Positions 47,217 through 54,202 of a stretch of DNA of 64,000 nt are shown one piece after another. The first letter of the stretch is position 1. Each line of letters starts with the position of its first letter. The translations under genes were made by a program, and so were the position numbers. Origin of the DNA: an uncultured Roseovarius sp. (GTDB lineage: Bacteria > Pseudomonadota > Alphaproteobacteria > Rhodobacterales > Rhodobacteraceae); NCBI RefSeq assembly GCF_947489715.1, contig NZ_CANLER010000003.1:186001-250000 (forward strand), in the 5' to 3' direction. The notes beneath the pieces are model-generated. The model did no database searches and was not told where the DNA came from. It worked only from the letters and a program-made list of their open reading frames with translations.

Positions 47217-48467
47217 ATGCGCTATTCAGCCTTCAAGATATTCACCCAGGGCCTGACCGGCAACAAGGGCTGGAAACCGGTCTGGCGCGAGCCTGATCCG
47301 AAGCCGGAATATGATGTGATCATTGTCGGCGCGGGCGGGCACGGCCTGTCGACAGCGTACTATCTGGCCAAGGAATACGGCATCACCAACGTGGCGGTTC
47401 TGGAAAAAGGCTGGCTGGGTTCAGGCAATATCGGACGGAACACTACGATCATCCGCTCGAATTACATGCTGCCGGGGAATGAACCCTTCTACGAAATGTC
47501 CATGAAGTTGTGGGAAAACCTGGAGCAGGATTTCAACTACAACGCCATGATCAGCCAGCGGTCGATCCTGAACCTGATCCATTCCGACGCGCAGCGCGAT
47601 GCCTTCATCCGGCGCGGCAATGCGATGTACCTGGCCGGGGCCGACGCCGAATACGCCAGCGCCGAACAGCTGCGCCAGGAGCTGCCGTTCCTGGATTTCG
47701 ACAATGCGCGTTTCCCAATCAAGGGCGGGCTTTACCAGCGGCGCGGTGGCACGGTGCGCCACGATGCGGTCGCCTGGGGCTATGCGCGCGGCGCCGACAG
47801 CCGCGGCGTCGACATCATCCAGAATTGCGAAGTTACCGGGTTCGACATCCAAAACGGCACCTGTCGCGGCGTCGAAACCAGCCGGGGGCCAATCCGGGCC
47901 AAGAAGGTCGCGGTCTGTGTCGCCGGATCGTCGGGGCGGGTGATGGCCAAGGCGGGCATGCGCCTGCCGATCGAAAGCCACGTTTTGCAGGCCTTCGTCA
48001 CCGAAGGGCTGAAGCCGGTTATTCCCGGCGTCATCACCTTTGGCGCGGGTCACTTTTACGTCAGCCAGTCCGACAAGGGTGGGCTGGTCTTTGGTGGCGA
48101 TATCGACGGCTACAACACCTACGCGCAGCGCGGCAATCTACCTGTGGTCGAGGATGTGGCCGAGGGCGGCATGGCGATCATGCCGATCATCGGACGCGCT
48201 CGCCTGCTGCGCAGTTGGGGCGGCATCATGGACATGTCGATGGACGGATCGCCCTTTATCGACAAGACCGATATTGGCGGGCTCTATTTCAACGGCGGCT
48301 GGTGTTACGGCGGCTTCAAGGCAACGCCGGCCAGCGGATTCTGCTACGCACACTTGCTTGCCAAGGACACGCCGCATCCGGTGGCAACCGAGATGCGCCT
48401 GGACCGGTTCAAGCGCGGCCATATCATCGACGAAAAAGGTCAGGGCAATCAGCCCAACCTGCATTGA
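47217..48467 (+). CDS. mgdA: N-methylglutamate dehydrogenase subunit A (SoxB-like)
   Basis: A 416-residue flavoprotein homologous to the sarcosine oxidase beta subunit. FAD motif VIIVGAGGHGLSTAYYLAKEYG, NIGRNTTIIRSNY with the region that carries covalent FMN in SoxB, and the C-terminal FNGGWCYGGFKATPASG. With MgdBCD it oxidises N-methylglutamate to glutamate and formaldehyde or methylene-tetrahydrofolate. The alternative is true sarcosine oxidase; linkage with gmaS/mgs argues for Mgd. GGGGA precedes the ATG. Confidence 0.83.
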   Translation: MRYSAFKIFTQGLTGNKGWKPVWREPDPKPEYDVIIVGAGGHGLSTAYYLAKEYGITNVAVLEKGWLGSGNIGRNTTIIRSNYMLPGNEPFYEMSMKLWENLEQDFNYNAMISQRSILNLIHSDAQRDAFIRRGNAMYLAGADAEYASAEQLRQELPFLDFDNARFPIKGGLYQRRGGTVRHDAVAWGYARGADSRGVDIIQNCEVTGFDIQNGTCRGVETSRGPIRAKKVAVCVAGSSGRVMAKAGMRLPIESHVLQAFVTEGLKPVIPGVITFGAGHFYVSQSDKGGLVFGGDIDGYNTYAQRGNLPVVEDVAEGGMAIMPIIGRARLLRSWGGIMDMSMDGSPFIDKTDIGGLYFNGGWCYGGFKATPASGFCYAHLLAKDTPHPVATEMRLDRFKRGHIIDEKGQGNQPNLH

Positions 48468-48482
48468 TCGGAGGGACAGGAC

Positions 48483-48770
48483 ATGATCATCAACCATCCG
48501 CTGCTTGGCCCCCGCGACGCCGCTGAGTTTATCTATCTGGGCGATGCAAGCCTGATCGACAGACCCGATTGGCAGGACGAAGATGCCGACGAAAAATTCT
48601 ATGAATACGGGTATTTGCGCGACAACCCCGCCGGTGAACACCAAGAGCTTTGGTATCACGAACAGGGGGATCGTTCGTGGCTCCTGGTCACGCGCAACAC
48701 GCTGACCCATGAGATTTCCAAGGTGGAGCTGGCCCGCGACATGGCCCGTGCGCGGGGGCGCAGCAAATGA
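48483..48770 (+). CDS. mgdB: N-methylglutamate dehydrogenase subunit B (SoxD-like, no zinc cysteines)
   Basis: A 95-residue small subunit. It aligns with the sarcosine oxidase delta subunit through GPRDAAEFIYLGDA, FYEYGYLRDNPAGEHQELWYHEQGDRSWLLVTRNTLTHEI. SoxD uses an N-terminal CxxC plus further ligands to bind zinc. Here the matching segment reads NHPLLGPR, and the protein has no cysteine at all. That supports MgdB over SoxD. GGAGG lies upstream; the stop overlaps mgdC (ATGA). Confidence 0.83.
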   Translation: MIINHPLLGPRDAAEFIYLGDASLIDRPDWQDEDADEKFYEYGYLRDNPAGEHQELWYHEQGDRSWLLVTRNTLTHEISKVELARDMARARGRSK

Positions 48771-51715
48771 CACAAGTGAACCGATTGACAGGCGGCCAGG
48801 TCGACCGCTCTCAGACGCTGAACTTCACTTTCAACGGCAAGGCGATGCAGGGCCATCCCGGCGACACGCTGGCCTCGGCGCTTCTGGCCAACGGTCAGCG
48901 TCTGGTGGGACGGTCGTTCAAATATCACCGCCCGCGCGGCATTCTGACCAGCGGCTCGGAAGAACCGAACGCACTGGTGCAATTGCGCAGCGGCGCCCAT
49001 CAGGAGCCGAACACCCGCGCCACGGTGACCGAGCTGTTCGACGGGTTGACCGCCACCAGCCAGAACCATCGCGGATCGCTCGAACATGACTTGATGGCGG
49101 TGACCGATCTGATGGCGCCGTTCCTCAGCGCGGGCTTCTACTACAAGACATTCATGTGGCCCAAGGCGTTCTGGGAAAAACTGTATGAACCGGCAATCCG
49201 CAAATCCGCCGGTCTCGGTCGACTGTCGATGCAGGACGATCCCGACAGCTATGACAAAGGCTTTTTGCATTGCGATCTGCTGGTCATCGGTGCGGGTCCT
49301 GCGGGCCTTAGCGCGGCACTGGCTGCCGGACGCAGCGGCGCACGCGTCATTCTGGCGGATGAGGATTTCGCCCCCGGCGGACGCCTGAATGCCGAGACGC
49401 TGGAAGTCGACGGGATGAGCGGCGCGGACTGGGCCGCCGCGGCAATCGCCGAACTAAGCGCCATGGACAACGTGCGCCTGATGACCCGCACAACCGTTTA
49501 TGGTGCCTACGACCACGGCATCTATGGCGCGCTGGAACGCCGCACCGACCACCTTGCCACATCCGATGGCAAGCCCCGGCAAGTGCTGTGGCGGATCTAC
49601 TCGAAACGTGCAGTTCTGGCGGCAGGCTCGACCGAACGCCCGATCGCCTTTGGCAACAACGACCGCCCCGGCATCATGCTTGCGGGCGCGGTGCGGACCT
49701 ATGTGAACCGCTACGGCGTGACACCCGGCCAGCAGGTTGCGGTCTTCACCAATAACGATGACGGCTGGCGCACCGCCGCCGATCTGGCTGCTAATGGCGT
49801 CGCGGTGACCAACATCATCGACACCCGCGACGCGCCCGCGGTCTGCGACGTGCCCGGTGCGCGGCACATCCGCAACGCGGCGGTGATGGACACGGTGGGC
49901 CGTAAGGGCCTGAAATCGGTCACACTGACCAGCGGTCAGGTCATCCCTGCGGATTGTCTGGCTGTCTCGGGCGGATGGAACCCGAACGTGCACCTGACCT
50001 GCCACCAACGTGGCCGCCCGACCTGGCGTGAAGATATCCACGCCTTCGTGCCCGGCGGCGATCTACCCCCCGGCATGGCCGTGGCCGGTGCCGCGAACGG
50101 ATCGCTGACCCTTGCCGCCGCGCTGGCCGAAGGCCGGAACGTGGCCAATGCGCAGATCAAGGATCTGGGCTTCACCGCCTCTCGCAAGGCCGCCCCCAAG
50201 GCCGAGGATGAACCAAGCGACGGCATGGCAATCTGGCATATTCCGGAAAGCAAGAATCGCGCCTGGGTCGATCAGCAAAACGATGTGACCGTTAAGGACA
50301 TCAAGCAAAGCTACCGCGAAGGCTTCCGCTCGGTCGAGCATCTGAAACGTTACACCACGCTGGGCATGGCCACCGATCAGGGCAAGACCGCCAACATCCC
50401 GGCGCTGGCGATCATGGCCGAATGCACCGGCAAATCGCTTCAGGATACCGGCACAACGATCTTCCGTCCGCCTTATACGCCGATACCCATGGGCGCCTTG
50501 GCGGGACGGGCGCGCGGCAAGGATTTCCGCCCCTTCCGCCTGACGCCAAGCCACGACTGGGCCTCGAAAAACGGCGCCACTTTTGTCGAAGTGGGCAATT
50601 GGCTGCGGGCGCAGTGGTTTGCCCGCCCCGGCGAACAAGGCTGGCGCGACAGCGTCGACCGCGAGGTCGAGATGACCCGCGGCTCGGTCGGCATCTGCGA
50701 TGTGACCACGCTGGGCAAGATCGACATCCAGGGCAAGGACGCCGCTGATTTCCTCAACTTCGTCTACGCCAACGCCTTTGGCAAACTGCCCGTCGGCAAG
50801 GTCCGGTATGGCCTGATGCTGCGCGAGGATGGTATCTGTTATGACGATGGCACCACCGCGCGGATGAGCGAGAACCATTTCGTGATGACCACCACCACCG
50901 CCAACGCGGTGCTGGTCTTCCGCCGGATGGAATTTGTTCGCCAGTGCCTCTGCCCGGACATGGACGTGCATCTGATTTCGACCACTGATGGCTGGGCACA
51001 GTTCGCCGTAGCCGGACCCAACGCGCGCAACCTCCTGCGCAAGGTGGTGGACGAGGCGCATGACATCTCGAACGAAGGGTTCCCCTTCATGGCCTGTGGC
51101 GAGGTCACGGTTTGCGGCGGCACGCCTGCCCGGCTGTTCCGGATCTCCTTCTCAGGCGAGCTGGCCTACGAGGTCGCCGTGCCCGCGCGCTACGGTAACT
51201 CGATGATCGAAGCGCTGATGAAAGCGGGAGAGGAGTTTGATGCCGTGCCCTACGGGACCGAGGCGCTTGGCGTCATGCGGATCGAAAAGGGACACGCGGC
51301 GGGCAACGAACTGAACGGGCAGACAACCGCGCTGAACCTTGGGCTCGGCGGCATGGTTTCGTCCAAGAAGGACTGCATCGGCAAGACGCTGGCTGCCCGT
51401 CCCGAGATGAACCGCGACGATGCGATCCGCCTGGTCGGCTTCCGGCCCGTGGATCGGAGTGTGAAACTGATCGCCGGGTCGCATTTCATCAACAAGGGTG
51501 ACGATGCGACCATGGCCAACGATCAGGGCTGGATGACCTCGGTCGCCTATTCGCCCAGCCTGGGGCATTCAATCGGGCTTGGTTTCATCAAGGAAGGCCA
51601 TAACCGCAAGGGCGAGATCGTCCGCGCCGTCAGCCCGATCCACGACACCGAGATGGAGGTCGAGATCGTCTCGGCGCATTTCATCGACCCCGAAGGAGAA
51701 CGTCTCCGTGCTTGA
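48767..51715 (+). CDS. mgdC: N-methylglutamate dehydrogenase subunit C (SoxA-like)
   Basis: A 982-residue subunit. Order: N-terminal ferredoxin-like segment (TFNGKAMQGHPGDTLASALLANG), NAD/FAD-binding domain with LLVIGAGPAGLSAALAAGRSGARV, the GSTERPIAFGNNDRPGIM segment, then a GcvT-like tetrahydrofolate domain from about residue 600 (RGSVGICDVTTLGKIDIQGKDAADFL ... IEKGHAAGNELNGQTTALNLGLG). The last domain would capture the C1 unit as methylene-tetrahydrofolate. Length matches the alpha subunits of heterotetrameric sarcosine oxidases. Confidence 0.85.
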   Translation: MTQVNRLTGGQVDRSQTLNFTFNGKAMQGHPGDTLASALLANGQRLVGRSFKYHRPRGILTSGSEEPNALVQLRSGAHQEPNTRATVTELFDGLTATSQNHRGSLEHDLMAVTDLMAPFLSAGFYYKTFMWPKAFWEKLYEPAIRKSAGLGRLSMQDDPDSYDKGFLHCDLLVIGAGPAGLSAALAAGRSGARVILADEDFAPGGRLNAETLEVDGMSGADWAAAAIAELSAMDNVRLMTRTTVYGAYDHGIYGALERRTDHLATSDGKPRQVLWRIYSKRAVLAAGSTERPIAFGNNDRPGIMLAGAVRTYVNRYGVTPGQQVAVFTNNDDGWRTAADLAANGVAVTNIIDTRDAPAVCDVPGARHIRNAAVMDTVGRKGLKSVTLTSGQVIPADCLAVSGGWNPNVHLTCHQRGRPTWREDIHAFVPGGDLPPGMAVAGAANGSLTLAAALAEGRNVANAQIKDLGFTASRKAAPKAEDEPSDGMAIWHIPESKNRAWVDQQNDVTVKDIKQSYREGFRSVEHLKRYTTLGMATDQGKTANIPALAIMAECTGKSLQDTGTTIFRPPYTPIPMGALAGRARGKDFRPFRLTPSHDWASKNGATFVEVGNWLRAQWFARPGEQGWRDSVDREVEMTRGSVGICDVTTLGKIDIQGKDAADFLNFVYANAFGKLPVGKVRYGLMLREDGICYDDGTTARMSENHFVMTTTTANAVLVFRRMEFVRQCLCPDMDVHLISTTDGWAQFAVAGPNARNLLRKVVDEAHDISNEGFPFMACGEVTVCGGTPARLFRISFSGELAYEVAVPARYGNSMIEALMKAGEEFDAVPYGTEALGVMRIEKGHAAGNELNGQTTALNLGLGGMVSSKKDCIGKTLAARPEMNRDDAIRLVGFRPVDRSVKLIAGSHFINKGDDATMANDQGWMTSVAYSPSLGHSIGLGFIKEGHNRKGEIVRAVSPIHDTEMEVEIVSAHFIDPEGERLRA

Positions 51716-52277
51716 GTTCAATCTTGTCTCCGCCCCGCCGCTGGCGGGCTACGATCAACGCTTCGACGGCGTGAACCTCACGGCGCCCACAGATCTGGCG
51801 ATCGTCTCGCTAGCCCTGCCGCTTGGCGGCGAAGCCGCAGCCGAAAAATCCGTGAAAGCCGCCTATGGCGCGGCCTTGCCCGGTATCGGCAAATCGGCGC
51901 TGTCCAAGGATGGCAGCGCACGGCTGGTACGCCTATCGCCGGACGCGGCATTCGTGATCTTCACCCATACGACGCCCGATGCCGAGCCCTTCGTGGCGAA
52001 GAAAATCAAAGGCGCGGCCTACACAACCGACCAGACGGATGTGTGGACCGGGCTTGAAATTGCTGGCCCCCGCGCCCGCACCGCACTGGAACGCATCTGC
52101 CCGATCGACCTGCATCCCGCCAGTTTCGCAACCGGCGACGCGGCCCGCACCACGATGGAACATCTGGGCACGCTGATTATCCGCACCGGCGATGACGCCT
52201 TTCTGCTGCTGTCGGGCAGCTCTTCGGCCAAATCGTTCCTGCACGCCATTGAAACCTCGATCCACAACACCGCTTAA
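51708..52277 (+). CDS. mgdD: N-methylglutamate dehydrogenase subunit D (SoxG-like)
   Basis: A 189-residue subunit similar to sarcosine oxidase gamma (DVWTGLEIAGPRARTALERICPIDLHPASFATGDAARTTMEHLGTLIIRTGDDAFLLLSGSSSAKSFLHAI). The true start is the GTG at 51708 (VLEFNLVSAPPL), with AAGGAG 9 bases upstream and an 8-base overlap with mgdC. A longer frame from 51579 reads an arginine-rich out-of-frame shadow of mgdC and is rejected. Confidence 0.82.
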   Translation: MLEFNLVSAPPLAGYDQRFDGVNLTAPTDLAIVSLALPLGGEAAAEKSVKAAYGAALPGIGKSALSKDGSARLVRLSPDAAFVIFTHTTPDAEPFVAKKIKGAAYTTDQTDVWTGLEIAGPRARTALERICPIDLHPASFATGDAARTTMEHLGTLIIRTGDDAFLLLSGSSSAKSFLHAIETSIHNTA

Positions 52278-52321
52278 CCGCTTGAACCCAATCCCCACGA
52301 TGCCGGAGAAGGAAATTCGCG

Positions 52322-53314
52322 ATGTATCTTGAAACTCTGGAAACAACACGATCCCCTACTCCTGCCGTGATGCATTGCCGTCGCAGCCTGTCGGGCGATT
52401 TTGTGTTCCTGTCACAGGATGACCGTGTGGCCTATGCCGCCGAGGCCTGTATCGACGTATTGCGCTCGGCCAATCGTCTGACTGGCGAGGACGGCTATAG
52501 CTGGACGCATTACACCGGCGAAGAATGCCTTGAGGATGGCCCGATCTGTGGACCTGATCAGACCCTGGTACTGGTGGGTGGCGTTGAAAACCCGTGGCGC
52601 CCGTCCGAAGAATACCTGCGTGATCTGCGCGCCTGTATTCGCAATGCGGCACGTGTCTGCGTGGTTGGATCAGCCGTTTTCGTACCGCTGACCGCCGGTG
52701 TTCTGGGCACCAAGCAGTTATCGGTGCATCCGAATTTCCGACCCGGCGTACGCGAGACCGGCCGCATGCTGGAATTGTCTGAAAGTGCGACCTGCCATCA
52801 CAAGGCACTAAGCAGCGCGGTCAGCCCAACCGCGGCAATCCGCATGATGGTCGAACTGGTCGGCGCGCGCGACGGTGAGTTCACCCGCGCCACGCTGGCG
52901 AAATATCTGGGCCTCAGCGATCCCGACGAAGACACCGGAATGGCTGAACATTGGCGTTACAAGCGTCTGGCGCAGGGCAACCTGGTGATCAGCGAAGCGC
53001 TGAAGATCATGCAGGACCACCTGGAAGACACGCTGAGCGTGGGCCAGATTGCCGATATCCTGGACGTATCGCCACGCAAGCTGGAACGCGGTTTCCGCGA
53101 TCTGCTGGATCAGACGCCGCTGAAGGTTTACCGCGACCTGCGGCTGGACCGGGCGCGCAGCCTGCTGGCGCAGACATCCCTGCCGCTTAACGAAGTTTCG
53201 GTCGCCTGCGGGTTTTCCAATGTCACGCTGATGAAAAAATGGTTCATCGAAAAATACGGAGAGCTTCCCGGACAGGTCCGTCAGCACGCCTTTGGTGGCA
53301 TGCTTCGCGCGTGA
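52322..53314 (+). CDS. AraC-family regulator with GlxA-like N-terminus, downstream of mgd
   Basis: A 330-residue regulator. The C-terminal AraC domain has two HTHs (LSVGQIADILDVSPRKLERGFRDLLDQ and LNEVSVACGFSNVTLMKKWF). The N-terminal part (TLVLVGGVENPW, RVCVVGSAVFVPLTAGVLG) is a divergent DJ-1/PfpI-like fold. It follows mgdD by 44 bases on the same strand with a good ribosome site, so it may be co-transcribed with mgd and give feedback control. It is a second GlxA-type regulator flanking the same enzyme genes. Confidence 0.82.
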   Translation: MYLETLETTRSPTPAVMHCRRSLSGDFVFLSQDDRVAYAAEACIDVLRSANRLTGEDGYSWTHYTGEECLEDGPICGPDQTLVLVGGVENPWRPSEEYLRDLRACIRNAARVCVVGSAVFVPLTAGVLGTKQLSVHPNFRPGVRETGRMLELSESATCHHKALSSAVSPTAAIRMMVELVGARDGEFTRATLAKYLGLSDPDEDTGMAEHWRYKRLAQGNLVISEALKIMQDHLEDTLSVGQIADILDVSPRKLERGFRDLLDQTPLKVYRDLRLDRARSLLAQTSLPLNEVSVACGFSNVTLMKKWFIEKYGELPGQVRQHAFGGMLRA

Positions 53315-53351
53315 TTTGACCCTGATGGGCCGGCTTGCCATGCTGTAGCTT

Positions 53352-54125
53352 ATGATACGTGGCTTACTTCTTGATCTGGCGGGCGTGCTCTATGATGGTG
53401 GGCGGGCGATCGACGGCTCGGTCGACGCCATTGCACGGCTTGTTGACGCGGGATTGCCCATTCGCGTCATTACCAATTCCACCCGCAAACCAAGACGACT
53501 GTTGTTGCAGCGCCTGGCAGAAATGGGCTTTGAGATCGACGCCGATCAGCTTTTTACCCCTGCCAGTGCCGCGCGCGCCGTTCTGGCGGAAAGCGGGCGG
53601 GCCGCACATTTACTGATTCATCCCGATCTGGTCGAGGATTTCGCCGATATACCCCAAAGCGGGGCAGAAATATCAGTCGTTGTCGGGGATGCGGCAGAAT
53701 ATTTCACGTATGACGCAATGAATGCTGCCTTTCGCGCCCTGGACGCCGGCGCAAACCTGCTGGCACTGGCCAATAACCGCAGCTTCAGCGATGCCGACGG
53801 GGCGCTCAGCATCGACATGGGTGCCTATGTAGCGGCGCTCGAATATGCCAGTGGTCAGACCGCGACCGTGCTGGGCAAGCCCGCTCCGGGATTTTTCAAA
53901 GCAGCTCTTGCAAGCATGGGTATTTCAGCCGCCGAAGCGGTGATGATCGGTGACGATGCCGAAGCGGATGTGGCCGGCGCCCTTTCTGCCGGTTTCGGTC
54001 AGGCGATTCTGGTTCGAACTGGCAAATATCGCGACGGTGATGAGAGCAACGTGACCCCTGCCCCCGATTTCATTGCCGCTGATCTGGTTGAAGCGGTTGA
54101 GCGGGTTTTAGCGGGCAGGAGTTGA
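53352..54125 (+). CDS. HAD-superfamily phosphatase (class IIA, NagD/LHPP-like)
   Basis: A 257-residue HAD hydrolase. Motif I is DLAGVLYDGG at the N-terminus, where the usual second Asp of DxD is replaced by Ala; motif II ITNSTRKP, motif III GKPAPGFFKAAL, motif IV MIGDDAEADV. A class IIA cap lies between motifs II and III. The DxSGVLY-type motif I is typical of the LHPP branch, so small-molecule phosphatase activity is plausible. No strong ribosome site; it ends just before a terminator. Confidence 0.78.
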   Translation: MIRGLLLDLAGVLYDGGRAIDGSVDAIARLVDAGLPIRVITNSTRKPRRLLLQRLAEMGFEIDADQLFTPASAARAVLAESGRAAHLLIHPDLVEDFADIPQSGAEISVVVGDAAEYFTYDAMNAAFRALDAGANLLALANNRSFSDADGALSIDMGAYVAALEYASGQTATVLGKPAPGFFKAALASMGISAAEAVMIGDDAEADVAGALSAGFGQAILVRTGKYRDGDESNVTPAPDFIAADLVEAVERVLAGRS

Positions 54126-54147
54126 CGGCAGATCGCCATATCTCAAA

Positions 54148-54192
54148 ATAAAACCCCCGGAAAGTTACCTGTCCCGGGGTTTTGTTTTATCT
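54148..54192. terminator. Bidirectional rho-independent terminator
   Basis: AATAAAACCCCCGG (54147-54160) pairs with CCGGGGTTTTGTTTT (54174-54188) around a loop of about 14 bases, giving a GC stem flanked by A and T runs. It serves both the HAD phosphatase (plus) and the acidic protein gene (minus), which converge here. Confidence 0.88.
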
Positions 54193-54202
54193 TTACAAGG
54201 TG

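Noticed and set aside
47510..48526. Plus-strand frame of 338 codons in another frame of mgdA
   Set aside because: Arg/Ala/Gly-rich out-of-frame translation; mgdA in the main frame has full family similarity.
47217..52277. Calling these genes soxBDAG (sarcosine oxidase)
   Set aside because: Linkage to gmaS-mgsABC and the cysteine-free small subunit favour N-methylglutamate dehydrogenase; substrate tests would decide.
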